Positions 49,522 through 58,958 of a DNA stretch of 64,000 nt are shown one piece after another. The notes under the pieces were generated by a model. The model was given only the letters and a program-made list of their open reading frames with translations, searched no databases and had not been told where the DNA came from. Made by a program: the position numbers and the translations under genes. Position 1 is the stretch's first letter. Every line of letters begins with the position of its first letter. Origin of the DNA: Dyella telluris (GTDB lineage Bacteria; Pseudomonadota; Gammaproteobacteria; Xanthomonadales; Rhodanobacteraceae); the NCBI RefSeq assembly GCF_014297575.1, contig NZ_CP060412.1, forward strand, positions 4,898,001 through 4,962,000, in the 5' to 3' direction.

Positions 49522-50042
49522 TAGGCGTTTTCCCCTGCGGCTTCACGCTCGTCCCGCGTCCAGTGCGCATACGGATGGGCGATCAGGTTGACGTTGTAAT
49601 AGCGCGGCAGGTGGCTCACTTCGCGACCCAGCCAGTCCGGACGGGGAAAGTGCGCGTCAACCGTCGGCAGCTCAACTTCGGCCACGACGAGACCGGCGTT
49701 TTCGCCGAAGAACTCGTCGACCTCGAACAGCACGCCTTCGACCACCACGTGGTGGCGGATCTTCTCCACCACGCCATCGCACAGGTCGGCAAGCATTTGC
49801 TCTGCGTCGCTGACCGGCACCGGATACTCGAATTCGGCGCGCTCAATGCCGAGCTGCGCGGACTTGATGTTGAGCCACGCCCGCTCGCCCGTGCGACGCA
49901 CGCGCACCGAGGCGCGCGCCGTGCCATCGTGCAGCGCCTGCGCGCTGACCAGATAGCCCTGGGCAATGCGCTCGCTTTCACTGACGGCATCGCGCCAGCC
50001 ATTGCCGCTCAGGAGGAATTTGCGCTCGATCTCGATGCCCAT
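49521..50042 (-). CDS. CYTH-domain triphosphate-binding protein
   Basis: A 173-residue CYTH protein, the fold of class IV adenylate cyclases, thiamine triphosphatases and inorganic triphosphatases. The EIERKF signature is at the N-terminus, followed by QGYLV, VRVRRTGERAWLNIKSA and ERAEFEYPVP, and the acidic VDEFFGENAGLVVAEVEL. These basic and acidic residues line a tunnel for triphosphate and metal. Small stand-alone bacterial members are usually triphosphatases. It heads the nagZ-hpt unit. Confidence 0.9.
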   Translation of the reverse strand: MGIEIERKFLLSGNGWRDAVSESERIAQGYLVSAQALHDGTARASVRVRRTGERAWLNIKSAQLGIERAEFEYPVPVSDAEQMLADLCDGVVEKIRHHVVVEGVLFEVDEFFGENAGLVVAEVELPTVDAHFPRPDWLGREVSHLPRYYNVNLIAHPYAHWTRDEREAAGENA

Positions 50043-50110
50043 GCTTCAACCGATGATTGGGGGAAAGTGTGACGATGCGGTGAAGGCCCGCGGGCTTTCT
50101 CCGTGCCGGC

Positions 50111-51424
50111 TCAGCGCTCGAACAAGGCGATCGACTCGACGTGCGCGGTATGGGGGAACATATCCATCACGCCGGCCGCGCTCAAGCGGAATCCATGCTT
50201 CTGCACGAGGATGCCGGCGTCACGCGCCAGCGAACCCGGATGGCACGACACGTAGACGATGCGACGGGTCTCCTTGTGCGGCAGGTACTCCAGCACCTTG
50301 TCGGCGCCGGCGCGCGGCGGATCCAGCAGCACCTTGTCCCAGGCTTGTTTGGCCCAGTGCGCGTGGCGCTGGTCCTCGAACAGGTTGGCCACTTCGAAGC
50401 GCGCATGGGTGATGCCGTTTCGCGCGGCGTTTTCGGCGGCGCGCTCCACCAGGCCATGCTCGCCTTCCACGCCCACCACCTCGGCCACGCGACGGCCTAT
50501 GGGCAGGGTGAAGTTGCCGAGGCCACAGAACAGATCCAGCACGCGGTCGGTCGGCTGCGGATCCAGCAGCTCCATGGTGCGCGCCATCATGCGGCGATTC
50601 ATGCCGGCGTTGACCTGCACGAAATCGAGCGGACGGAATTCCAGCTCGACATCGTCAATGGCGGCATTGCCGCTGGGGATACGGAACGCCAGTCGCGGCG
50701 CCTCCGGCCACAATGGATGCACGCTGGTCACGCCGCCGGGCTGCAGGTAGATGGCAAACCCATGCTGCTTGCCGAACTCGATCAGTGCCGCCTGGTCGCG
50801 CTCGCTCAGCGCCACCATATGGCGGAACACCAGCGCCACCACGTCGTCACCGGCCGCGAACTCGATCTGCGGGATATCCGTTGCCGCGTCCATGCCACTC
50901 ACCAGCTCGGCCAGCAGGCCGATCTTGGGGCCCAGTGCCGGATGCACCACCTCGCACTGGGTGATGTCGGCAACGAAGCGCGGGTTGCTCTCTTCGCGGA
51001 AACCGACCAGCACGCGGCCCTTCTTCGCCACCGAGCGCACCGACAGGCGCCCCTTGCGACGATAGCCCCAGGGCTCGTCGGTCAAGGGCGGCAGCCAGAT
51101 CTGCGGCTCCACCTTGCCGATGCGCTCGAAGTTGTCCTTCAGCACGCGCTGCTTCACCTCGATCTGCGCCACGGCATCCAGATGCTGCAACGAGCAGCCG
51201 CCGCACTGACCGAAGTGACGGCACTTCGGCTCCACGCGATGCGGTGAACGGGTAAGCAGCTCCACCACCTCCGCTTCGTCGTAGTGACGGTGGCGCTTGC
51301 GGATGCGCAGCCTGACGTCCTCGCCCAACAGCGCGCCGCTGACAAACACGGCCTTGCCGTCGATGCGGGTAACGCCTTTGCCTTCGTGGCTCAGGTCGGT
51401 GATGGTGGCTTCGAATTCATTCAT
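50111..51424 (-). CDS. rlmD: 23S rRNA (uracil-1939-C5)-methyltransferase
   Basis: Methylates U1939 of 23S rRNA with SAM. The 437-residue protein has an N-terminal TRAM domain (about 1-60), iron-sulfur ligands Cys68, Cys74 and Cys77 in CRHFGQCGGC with a fourth in DITQCEVVHPAL, and a Rossmann domain with VLDLFCGLGNFTLPIG, LLDPPRAGADKVLEY and the catalytic Cys in YVSCHPGSLARD. His follows the catalytic Cys where Asn is usual. It lies on the same strand as the CYTH-nagZ operon, 68 bp before it. Confidence 0.95.
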   Translation of the reverse strand: MNEFEATITDLSHEGKGVTRIDGKAVFVSGALLGEDVRLRIRKRHRHYDEAEVVELLTRSPHRVEPKCRHFGQCGGCSLQHLDAVAQIEVKQRVLKDNFERIGKVEPQIWLPPLTDEPWGYRRKGRLSVRSVAKKGRVLVGFREESNPRFVADITQCEVVHPALGPKIGLLAELVSGMDAATDIPQIEFAAGDDVVALVFRHMVALSERDQAALIEFGKQHGFAIYLQPGGVTSVHPLWPEAPRLAFRIPSGNAAIDDVELEFRPLDFVQVNAGMNRRMMARTMELLDPQPTDRVLDLFCGLGNFTLPIGRRVAEVVGVEGEHGLVERAAENAARNGITHARFEVANLFEDQRHAHWAKQAWDKVLLDPPRAGADKVLEYLPHKETRRIVYVSCHPGSLARDAGILVQKHGFRLSAAGVMDMFPHTAHVESIALFER

Positions 51425-51555
51425 CGTGGGAACAGTCTTCCAGAAACGCGCGCGCCCGGATCAGCGGGACCCGGGCGCGGTGATCGGGCTTGAGGCCGGT
51501 TCGCGGGTGCGCATGGCGGCGACAACCCGGAACAGGCCAAGGGTGGGCGAACGGC

Positions 51556-52164
51556 TTACTTCTGCTTCCAGGCGCCCGAGGTGTCCTGATAATACCAGCC
51601 CGCACGTGCCCGCTCGATCCAGCCCTTGGCGAACGTGGTGCGGATCTGTCCCTCCCAGTCCGGGTGGTTGTTGGCGTTGGCCACTTCGCGATACAGGGCA
51701 TTGCGATCCCGGTTTTCGTCGGCAACGGCGGCATTCACTGCCGAACGCTGGTCCAGGGGCACCTTGCCGGCGTCACGCACGGCCACCAGGCCATCCTGGG
51801 TGAAGCCCACCACGCCACTGTTGAACAGGGGCGCCAGCGTGTCGCGGAAGCGCGCCTGCATGCGCCCGTGGATGGCATCCGTGGTCGCCGTCTGGATGCG
51901 CAGGTTGGGCGTGTCGGCGGCATAGGCAGCGGGAATCAGCAGATCCAGCAGCATGGCGGAGGGCTGGCTGCCCTTTTTCGCCGGCGGCGCAGTCTCGTCA
52001 CCCTTGGGTGCCGGCGCGGGCGCGTTGTCCAGCACGGTGCCGATGAACTGATCAGCCGCCTTCTGCGCGGCCGCCTCAGGGAAGTACACATTGATGGTGA
52101 CGCACCCCACCAGCGCAACCAGCAGCATGGTCAGCAATCCATAGACGAGCTTGCGCATGTTCAA
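51556..52164 (-). CDS. YdbL-like (DUF1318) lipoprotein
   Basis: A 202-residue envelope lipoprotein. The signal peptide ends in a lipobox, LVGC, so Cys21 should be lipidated. A short strand, VTINVYFPEAAAQKAADQ, follows, then a Pro/Lys-rich linker with a second hydrophobic patch, and a C-terminal DUF1318 domain (NRDRNALYREVANANN, WIERARAGWYYQD) like E. coli YdbL. In E. coli ydbH-ynbE-ydbL, YnbE is the lipoprotein and YdbL is soluble; no room for ynbE exists in the 53 bp before this gene, so it may combine both parts. It follows the YdbH-like gene. Confidence 0.82.
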   Translation of the reverse strand: MNMRKLVYGLLTMLLVALVGCVTINVYFPEAAAQKAADQFIGTVLDNAPAPAPKGDETAPPAKKGSQPSAMLLDLLIPAAYAADTPNLRIQTATTDAIHGRMQARFRDTLAPLFNSGVVGFTQDGLVAVRDAGKVPLDQRSAVNAAVADENRDRNALYREVANANNHPDWEGQIRTTFAKGWIERARAGWYYQDTSGAWKQK

Positions 52165-52217
52165 CTCCTTCGGGGATGGGGTGTGGCCCGGAACGTCCTG
52201 ATCCTCGCGGAACGCCC

Positions 52218-54239
52218 TTAACGGACTTCGGGTCCGTTGCCTTCAATGGCGGATTTCAATCGGCGAACGAGGGTTGGCCAGTCGACCTGCGTCTGGTGAC
52301 CGATCACCTGCAGGCGCGGCAAACCGCTGCCTTCAACGATAGTGTAGCCGTCGGCGTCGTTATCGAGGCCACCCATGTGGCACACGGAGGCCTGCAGCGT
52401 GCAGTTGAGGCCGATGCGTTTGTAGCCGAATGTCTTGAACAGCTTGAGAACAGCGCCCTGCAAACCGGCTGCCACGCCACCGCCGCCGACGGCGGTGAGA
52501 TTGTTCACGGCGCGCTGGCTGATGCGACCGCCGCTACCGGCCAACAGGCTGGCCTTGAATGCCACGGGATTCCAGTTCACCAGGCGCAGGTCGTCGATGG
52601 AGCCATCCATGCGACCGGTGATGCTGCCGAAATCGAACACGCTGGTCATGGCGCCAAGATCCACCTGGCGCAGCTGTACGTCACTGGTCACGGCAGGACT
52701 GGGGCCGAACGGGCCTTGCACGGTCAGCCGCGTGATATCCACAAAACCGTCGAACACGTTGACCGACAGGCCGCCTTGCAGCTCGAAGCGATCATCGATC
52801 CAGCGCAACGACGGGATGGCGCCACCGAGGGTTCCCGGAAATTCCGGCCACCCCATGGCGCGCGAAAACGCCGCCATGTCGATACCTGCAAACGCGAGTG
52901 AGGTTTCCAGCCTGCGCCCCTTCGATGCACCCGGCCGCCACTCGAGGTCACCCACGTGGACGCGACCGTTGAGCAAGGGGATATCGACCGCGCGCTGCAG
53001 GCTCAGCGCACCGCCACGACTCTGCCAGTGCGTCTGCGCCGCGCCATGCGACATGCGATAGAGCTGCAGCGCCTGCCAGCTCATGGTGGTCGCCGGCCGA
53101 TCGGCGTTGGCGTTCCAGTCCAGGCCGCCACGCAGGCCATGCACGCCCAGCCTCCCTTCGGTATCGGCGACATCGAGCCCATCGGTGTCGAAGGCAAAAC
53201 TACGCAGGCCATCCGCACCCAGATCCAGGTTACCGCTGAGCTGGCCTTCGATGCGCATGTCGCGCAACCCAAGGGTGGCCAGCCAGGCCTGGCCGTAGCG
53301 CTGGTACGCCGCAGGGAACCGCGTCTGCAGGCGTTCAAGCCTGAGCTGCTGCAGATCGCCCTTCGCGTTGAACGCCATGGCGCCTTCGAGCTGCAGCGCG
53401 TCGGCATCGGCCACGCGCAGGCGGGTGAAGTCCACCGCGCCGTTGCGCGTGGCTGCGGAGAGGCTCAGCTGCACCGGATGATCAGGCAGCCGCGCGAAGA
53501 TCGGGCCGAGCAGCAACTCGCCGCCGCGAAGACTCGCGTCAAGATCGATGCGCGAGGGCGCACTGGTGGTGTCGACATTGAGGCGACCGTTGCCATTGAC
53601 CGACTGCCCCGCCAGCGCGCCACCCGGCGTATCGAACCCACCGCCGTTGAGCGCGAACTGACCGGAGGCCTGCAAGCCGGCCTGCTGCAGGTCCAGCGCC
53701 ATGTCGGCATCGAGCTTGCCGCCGGTGGCGCGACCCGACCATACCGTGCTCAGCAAGCCCTGCAACCAGGCGAGCGGCACACCCTTGAGGCTGATCTGCG
53801 CATGGGTGGGCTGATCCAGCGGGAGCGCCGTGGTGGCCTGGATCGCCCCCTGCGACACGTCGATCTCCAGCGTGTTGGCTGCCTCGTCGATCACCATGGA
53901 CACTTTGGCGTTGCTCAGCGCCCCGCCCTGCGCGCCGTTCAATTGGGCAGCACCATCGAACAGCCAGCGCATGTGGGTGTCCCGCTGCAGGGTGCCCTGC
54001 AGGTTGATGCCGATGCGCTTCCAGCCCATCGAGGGGACGTCGGCCTTGGTGGCCTTCAGGCTCAACTTGAGGCCGCCCTGGCCGTCCTCGCCGATCTGCG
54101 ACTGCACATCCTGCATCTTCAGGCCGGGAACGGTCACGGTCTTCGCCCCCAGGGCGACGTCCGCGCGGGCTGGCAGCGACAAGCCCATCCATGACAGGAC
54201 GGCCAGACTGAGCAACAGGTAGCTTGATGTGGCACGCAT
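52218..54239 (-). CDS. YdbH/AsmA-like intermembrane lipid-transport protein
   Basis: A 673-residue, beta-rich envelope protein. An N-terminal hydrophobic segment (ending LPARA) is followed by long stretches of alternating hydrophobic strands (for example GVPLAWLQGLLSTVWSGRAT, GRLNVDTTSAPSRIDLDASL) and a C-terminal part with GSITGRMDGSIDDLRLVNWN and VNNLTAVGGGGVAAGLQGAV, the region that resembles YdbH. Such AsmA-like proteins form grooves that carry phospholipid from inner to outer membrane. E. coli YdbH is longer (879 residues). The adjacent DUF1318 lipoprotein supports the call. ATG at 54239 is preferred to 54257. Confidence 0.75.
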   Translation of the reverse strand: MRATSSYLLLSLAVLSWMGLSLPARADVALGAKTVTVPGLKMQDVQSQIGEDGQGGLKLSLKATKADVPSMGWKRIGINLQGTLQRDTHMRWLFDGAAQLNGAQGGALSNAKVSMVIDEAANTLEIDVSQGAIQATTALPLDQPTHAQISLKGVPLAWLQGLLSTVWSGRATGGKLDADMALDLQQAGLQASGQFALNGGGFDTPGGALAGQSVNGNGRLNVDTTSAPSRIDLDASLRGGELLLGPIFARLPDHPVQLSLSAATRNGAVDFTRLRVADADALQLEGAMAFNAKGDLQQLRLERLQTRFPAAYQRYGQAWLATLGLRDMRIEGQLSGNLDLGADGLRSFAFDTDGLDVADTEGRLGVHGLRGGLDWNANADRPATTMSWQALQLYRMSHGAAQTHWQSRGGALSLQRAVDIPLLNGRVHVGDLEWRPGASKGRRLETSLAFAGIDMAAFSRAMGWPEFPGTLGGAIPSLRWIDDRFELQGGLSVNVFDGFVDITRLTVQGPFGPSPAVTSDVQLRQVDLGAMTSVFDFGSITGRMDGSIDDLRLVNWNPVAFKASLLAGSGGRISQRAVNNLTAVGGGGVAAGLQGAVLKLFKTFGYKRIGLNCTLQASVCHMGGLDNDADGYTIVEGSGLPRLQVIGHQTQVDWPTLVRRLKSAIEGNGPEVR

Positions 54240-54283
54240 GACGCGCCATTCTGCCAAAATCAGCTGAACGACATGGACTAGTC

Positions 54284-55039
54284 ATGCAACAAATATTTCC
54301 CAGCCCCCTTCCGGGCCATCGGGATTTGCCCGATGCCGTGCGCGCGCTCGTGGCGGACGACGACCCGAGCAGCCGGTTTTTCCTGGTGGAAGCGCTGCGC
54401 TCCCTTGGCCTGGATGCCCAGGCCTGCCATGACGGCCCCTCCGCCATCGCCTTGGCACGCCAGGAAGCCTTTGACCTGATTCTGCTGGACTGCCGCATGC
54501 CCGGCGCGGGCGCCGAGGAAGTGCTGGCCGCGCTGCGCGGCGACCCGCTTGCCCGCTCCAGTGACTGCACCGCGGTCGCCACCAGTGCCGACATGGATGT
54601 GTCACTGCGCCATCGCCTGCTCTCGGCCGAGTTCAGCGAGGTGCTGCAGAAGCCTTGCAGTCTGACGGACCTGCGCCGCATCCTGGCCCTGGTGCAGGCC
54701 GACACCACCGCCACACCGCTGCTGGACGACGCGCAGGCCATCGCCACCATGGGCGATGCCGGGGTCGTGAAGGCCATGCGTACGCTGTTGCGGGTGGAAC
54801 TGGCCAGCCTGTACCAGGACCTGGATGCCCTCACCGGGGACACCGCCGCGCTGGCCGACCGCCTGCATCGCCTGCGCTCTTCCTGCGGGTTCTGCGGGGC
54901 CGCCGCCCTGGGCGCGCAGACCATCGTGCTGCAGCGGCATCTGAAATCCGGCATCCCCGGGCCGCCGGCACCGTTGTCGCGCTTCCGGCGCGCCCTGCTC
55001 GCCACCCTCAACGCGCTGGCGGCCGAAGAAGGTGCCTGA
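54284..55039 (+). CDS. Response-regulator receiver fused to HPt-like domain
   Basis: A 251-residue phosphorelay protein with no DNA-binding output. The receiver (about 18-130) has the acidic pocket VADDD, phospho-acceptor Asp69 in LLDCRMP and Lys123 in QKP. The C-terminal part (about 150-250) is helical and carries His195 in LHRLRSSCGFCG, the layout of an HPt phosphotransfer domain. A receiver joined to an HPt suggests it passes phosphate between a kinase and another regulator, but no kinase is nearby. There is no clear ribosome-binding site. It converges on recO with a 15-bp gap. Confidence 0.85.
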   Translation: MQQIFPSPLPGHRDLPDAVRALVADDDPSSRFFLVEALRSLGLDAQACHDGPSAIALARQEAFDLILLDCRMPGAGAEEVLAALRGDPLARSSDCTAVATSADMDVSLRHRLLSAEFSEVLQKPCSLTDLRRILALVQADTTATPLLDDAQAIATMGDAGVVKAMRTLLRVELASLYQDLDALTGDTAALADRLHRLRSSCGFCGAAALGAQTIVLQRHLKSGIPGPPAPLSRFRRALLATLNALAAEEGA

Positions 55040-55054
55040 CCTGGCGCGGCCCGT

Positions 55055-55765
55055 TCAGCGGCGCGCGACCGCCCCGCCCAGCACATGCCAGGCGCGCAAC
55101 TCGCCACCGCCCAGATGAAAGCGGATCACTTCTCGCATCATCGCGCGCAGAGCCGAGAGGCCGGCCGCGTCCGGCGACACATCGGCGGCAAGCGCGAGCA
55201 GATCGGCACCCCGCAACGCATGCGCCGTGCCGGGTCGACACGGTGACGGCCCCTGCTCGACCACATAACGGTAGAGCTGCCCTGGCTCCAGCGGCTCGCC
55301 CGATTCCGCCTCGAACTCCAGCTGCAGCGCGTAGCCCACCGCCTCCAGAAGGTCGCGCTCGAAACGCCTGAGGCTCCACGCCAACGGCTCACCACTGGCC
55401 AGGCGCGGCAAGGTTCGTGCGTAGGCGTCGAATAGTTCAGGCAAGGGATCCTGACGGCCGGTCAGCCTTACCGCCAGTTCGTTGAGGTAAAGGCCGGCGA
55501 GACCGGCATCACCCATCAGACGCAGCGGCACATGCACACTCTCGGCCGCCACCAGCGTGGCCAGCTCACCCCGCTGCAGCAGATCCAGCGAGAGTCGCTG
55601 GAACGGTTCGAGCTGGGCGCGCTGCACGCGTGCGCGCTCACGCCGGACACCCCGGGCAACGATGCCCAGCCGCCCGTGATCCCGGGTCAGGCATTCAAGC
55701 AGCAGCGAAGTCTCGCGGTACGGGCGCGAGTGAAGCACATAGGCAGGCTGCTGTTCGATGCGCAT
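55055..55765 (-). CDS. recO: DNA repair protein RecO
   Basis: Helps load RecA onto single-stranded DNA with RecR. The 236-residue protein has the N-terminal OB fold (PAYVLHSRPYRETSLLLECL, HGRLGIVARGVRRERAR) and a helical C-terminal part (LYLNELAVRL, FERDLLEAVGYALQLEF). The zinc cysteines of some RecO proteins are absent, as in many gammaproteobacteria. It is the last gene of the rnc-era-recO group, 60 bp after era. Confidence 0.95.
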   Translation of the reverse strand: MRIEQQPAYVLHSRPYRETSLLLECLTRDHGRLGIVARGVRRERARVQRAQLEPFQRLSLDLLQRGELATLVAAESVHVPLRLMGDAGLAGLYLNELAVRLTGRQDPLPELFDAYARTLPRLASGEPLAWSLRRFERDLLEAVGYALQLEFEAESGEPLEPGQLYRYVVEQGPSPCRPGTAHALRGADLLALAADVSPDAAGLSALRAMMREVIRFHLGGGELRAWHVLGGAVARR

Positions 55766-55825
55766 GGACGATGGTTCCGCATCACTCCGTGACGGCGCGC
55801 ATCAGCTCGCCGTGCGCCGGCAACA

Positions 55826-56767
55826 TCAGTCGGTGTAACCGAACTTCTTCAGCATGGTCTCGTCGTCGACCCAGCCTTCGCGGACCTTTACCCACAAACG
55901 CAGGAACACCTTGCGCTCGAAGGCTTTCTCCATGTGGCGACGCGCCGACGTGCCGATGGCCTTGAGCTGCGCACCACCGTTGCCGATCACGATGGCCTTC
56001 TGGCCGTCACGCTCCACCCAGATCACGGCATGGATCTCGGCCACGCCATCCGGGCGATCCGTGAACTGCTCGATCTCCACCGTGGTGGCGTAGGGAAGCT
56101 CCTGATCCAGGCGAAGCATGAGCTGCTCGCGCACCATCTCGGCGGCAAGGAAACGTTCGCTGCGATCGGTGATCTCGTCCTCGCCGAACACCGGCGGCTG
56201 CACCGGCAGGCGCTTGAGGATGCCTTTTTCAAGCTCCTTCAGGCCCTTTTCCTTCAGGGCACTGACGTAGTACACGTCGTCGAAGCTGTGCCGCGTCATC
56301 AGCTCCGCCACGAACGGGAGCATCACCGTCTTGTCTTTCGTCAGGTCAACCTTGTTGATGACGAGCAGGCGCGGCACCTTCTGTTCGACGAGTGCGTCAT
56401 AGAGCGCCTCGTCTTCGTCGGTCCAGCGGCCGGACTCGATCACCTGCACCACCACGTCAACCTCACTGATGGCGGACCGGGCGGCGCGGTTCAGGCTGCG
56501 GTTCATGGCACGCTTGGCGCCACGATGCAGCCCCGGGGTGTCCACGTACATGATCTGCCCGGCTTCGCTGGTGGCGATGCCAAGGATGCGGTGGCGCGTG
56601 GTCTGCGGGCGCGGACTGACGATGGAGAGGCGAAAGCCGATCAGCGCGTTGAGCAGGGTCGACTTGCCCACATTGGGACGACCCGCCAGCGCCACGGTGC
56701 CGCAGCGGAAGTCGTTGTGGGGAAGTTCGGCTGGTGCGCCGAGATCAATTTCGATGTTGTCGTTCAT
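55826..56767 (-). CDS. era: GTPase Era
   Basis: Ribosome-associated GTPase needed for 30S assembly and 16S rRNA maturation. The 313-residue protein has the G1 motif [10 protein letters not shown]3 DTPGL, G4 NKVDL and a C-terminal KH domain with [19 protein letters not shown]. The start at 56767 is chosen because it overlaps the rnc stop as ATGA; the longer frame is Arg-rich and not conserved. The N-terminus has about 15 extra residues before the GTPase core. Confidence 0.97.
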   Translation of the reverse strand: MNDNIEIDLGAPAELPHNDFRCGTVALAGRPNVGKSTLLNALIGFRLSIVSPRPQTTRHRILGIATSEAGQIMYVDTPGLHRGAKRAMNRSLNRAARSAISEVDVVVQVIESGRWTDEDEALYDALVEQKVPRLLVINKVDLTKDKTVMLPFVAELMTRHSFDDVYYVSALKEKGLKELEKGILKRLPVQPPVFGEDEITDRSERFLAAEMVREQLMLRLDQELPYATTVEIEQFTDRPDGVAEIHAVIWVERDGQKAIVIGNGGAQLKAIGTSARRHMEKAFERKVFLRLWVKVREGWVDDETMLKKFGYTD

Positions 56768-57420
56768 GGGTTCAGTTCCTGCAATCGACGCAGCACGGTT
56801 TCGGCGGCGTCCTGTTCGGCGGCCCGGCGACTGGCGCCGCGACCCTCGGCACGAATGGGCGCCGGTTCGTTGATTTCGCAGGACACGTCGAAGGTTTTGG
56901 CGTGATCTTCGCCATGGCTGTCGATCAGATCGTACTGCGGAAGGGGCCAACCCCGCCCCTGCAGGAGCTCCTGCAGGCGGGTCTTGGCATCCTTGGAAGA
57001 GCGCGGAATGGCGGCCACCAGTGGCTCGAACAGCTCCCGCACCACCGTGCGACAGGCCTCGAAACCGGCATCCAGATAGACCGCCGCCACCAGCGCCTCG
57101 AAGGCATCGGCCAGGATGGAGTCGCGCCGGAATCCGCCGCTTTTCAGCTCGCCGGACCCCAGTTTCAGCTCATCCCCCAGCTCCAGCTCGCGGGCCAGCA
57201 CGGCCAGTGCCTGGCCATTCACCAGCTGCGCCCGGAGTCGGGACAACTCGCCTTCACTGGCGTTCGGATGGGCCTCGTACAACAGCTCGGCCACGACCAC
57301 GCCAAGCAGGGCGTCCCCGAGGAATTCCATCCGCTCGTTGTTTGGCCGGCCAGCGCTGCGATGCGTCAGCGCCAGCTGGCCAAGGGATGGATCGCGAAAA
57401 CGATAGGCGAGTTTGGTCAA
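56764..57420 (-). CDS. rnc: Ribonuclease III
   Basis: Double-strand-specific RNase that processes rRNA precursors and regulates mRNAs. The 218-residue protein has the catalytic signature [20 protein letters not shown] (20 residues), acidic residues for two metals, and a C-terminal double-strand RNA-binding domain (about 150-215, [19 protein letters not shown] and [15 protein letters not shown]). It overlaps era by 4 bp, and DUF4845 lies 15 bp upstream. Confidence 0.97.
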   Translation of the reverse strand: MTKLAYRFRDPSLGQLALTHRSAGRPNNERMEFLGDALLGVVVAELLYEAHPNASEGELSRLRAQLVNGQALAVLARELELGDELKLGSGELKSGGFRRDSILADAFEALVAAVYLDAGFEACRTVVRELFEPLVAAIPRSSKDAKTRLQELLQGRGWPLPQYDLIDSHGEDHAKTFDVSCEINEPAPIRAEGRGASRRAAEQDAAETVLRRLQELNP

Positions 57421-57435
57421 ATCCAGGGCCTGCGC

Positions 57436-57813
57436 TTAACCGTCGACATTACCCTGCAGCGTCACACTCTTTTCGAAGTGCACCAGGAAGTCGATGTTGT
57501 AAAGAAAGGGAATGCGCTTGTCGTAACTGATATTGAGCTCGGTCGAGTTACCACTGCGCTTGAGGTTGATGTCCTGCGGCGTGATGGTGTCGTCGCTCAC
57601 GTACTGGAAATCCAGCTTCTTCATCAGATCAACGCGAACCTGCTGCGGGCTCCTGGTCGAGTCTTCGGACGCCAGCTGGGTCATCGCCTTGGAGACGCCC
57701 GCGAATTCCGTATAGGCCGGCACAAGCTTCATTGCCATGTAGCCAAAAAAACTCACCACCACGAGCACGACAAGAAACCCGATCAGGGTGATGCCGGTCT
57801 GCTTCGATTTCAT
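57436..57813 (-). CDS. DUF4845 membrane protein
   Basis: A 125-residue single-pass membrane protein of the DUF4845 family. The helix at about 7-28 begins like a type IV pilin (GITLIGFLVVLVVVSFFGYM), but there is no evidence for pilin assembly. The periplasmic part is small and beta-rich. The gene stands between lepB and rnc in many Xanthomonadales and pseudomonads, with unknown function. GAGGGGA precedes the ATG; the longer frame upstream is not conserved. Confidence 0.9.
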   Translation of the reverse strand: MKSKQTGITLIGFLVVLVVVSFFGYMAMKLVPAYTEFAGVSKAMTQLASEDSTRSPQQVRVDLMKKLDFQYVSDDTITPQDINLKRSGNSTELNISYDKRIPFLYNIDFLVHFEKSVTLQGNVDG

Positions 57814-57956
57814 AGTCCCCTCGCTATCCCGCTCTGTGGCGGTATCCGGCTGACTGGCAATGCGCCACCATACGCCCCGGCAGCGCCCTGGCCCGCGCAT
57901 TGTCGCGCCAAGACGCCGCGGCCGTCACCGGTCGCACACCCATGGCCGTCACGATT

Positions 57957-58859
57957 TCAGTGAATGACCGTGCCCATGCGATGGAACGCAATGCCCGAGC
58001 CGGTCCAGCTAAGCCAGATCAGGAACGCCTTGCCGGCAAGGTTCTGCTCCGGCAGGCAGCCCCACCAACGGCTGTCCGTACTGTTATAGCGGTTGTCGCC
58101 CATGGCCAGATAGCAGCCCTGCGGCACCACCAGCGGCACGCGCGGGTTGGGTAGCGGCGGCGGCACGGCATAGTTGGGCATGCGGGCGGTGAGGTGGTTG
58201 ACGACACCACCCTCGCCGTTCGGCAGATGCTCGTTCCATACGGTGGCGCCCATCTCCAGCATCAAGCGGGATTCGGCGCGCTTGGGGTCACCCTCATACG
58301 GACCCACCAGGTCAGCAGCCACCGGCTGCCCGTTCACGATCAGCTGGTCGCCGTGCATTTCCACACGGTCCCCCGGCATGCCGACCACGCGCTTGATCCA
58401 GTTCTGGCTGGGCACCGGCGCGTGCGGATCGGCACAGCTCTGGTCGCCACTGCGCACCAGCTTGCCGCCGTCCTCGCACAGATAGCCGGGGAAGCGGAAC
58501 ACCACCACGTCGCCACGCTTGGGCTCGCCCAGGCTGACGAACTTGTTGTTGAAGGCCGGCATGCGCAAGCCGTAGGCGAACTTGTTCACCAGGATGAAAT
58601 CACCCACGTCGAGCGTGGGCATCATCGAGCCGGAGGGAATACGGAACGGCTCAGCCACGAACGAGCGCAGCACCAGCACCACCAGCACGACCGGAAACAG
58701 GGAGCGGGCCCAGTCGACCGCCACCGGCTCGCGCACTTCCTTGCCTGCGGCGTCAGCCTTGGCCTTGCGCGACTTGTAGAAGAACAGGCGGTCCAGGCCC
58801 CATATGACGCCAAACAGGACGGTCAGGCCAAGCAGAATCGCCGAAAAATCAAAATCCAT
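57957..58859 (-). CDS. lepB: Signal peptidase I
   Basis: Removes signal peptides at the periplasmic face of the inner membrane. Two N-terminal helices (about 5-25 and 55-67) are followed by the catalytic domain with nucleophile Ser78 in PSGSMMPTL, general base Lys156 in IKRVVGMPGD, and box E GDNRYNSTDSRWWG. A 300-residue length fits. GAGGAGC precedes the ATG at 58859. The gene follows lepA in the usual lepA-lepB order and precedes DUF4845. Confidence 0.97.
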   Translation of the reverse strand: MDFDFSAILLGLTVLFGVIWGLDRLFFYKSRKAKADAAGKEVREPVAVDWARSLFPVVLVVLVLRSFVAEPFRIPSGSMMPTLDVGDFILVNKFAYGLRMPAFNNKFVSLGEPKRGDVVVFRFPGYLCEDGGKLVRSGDQSCADPHAPVPSQNWIKRVVGMPGDRVEMHGDQLIVNGQPVAADLVGPYEGDPKRAESRLMLEMGATVWNEHLPNGEGGVVNHLTARMPNYAVPPPLPNPRVPLVVPQGCYLAMGDNRYNSTDSRWWGCLPEQNLAGKAFLIWLSWTGSGIAFHRMGTVIH

Positions 58860-58958
58860 TGAAAGCTCCTCAGGAGCAGGGAACGGGGGTGTTACGCGGA
58901 AACGCACAGAACAGAGTGCCGCACGGCCGCCCTGTCCCGCCGCACTCCGGGCCCAGCT

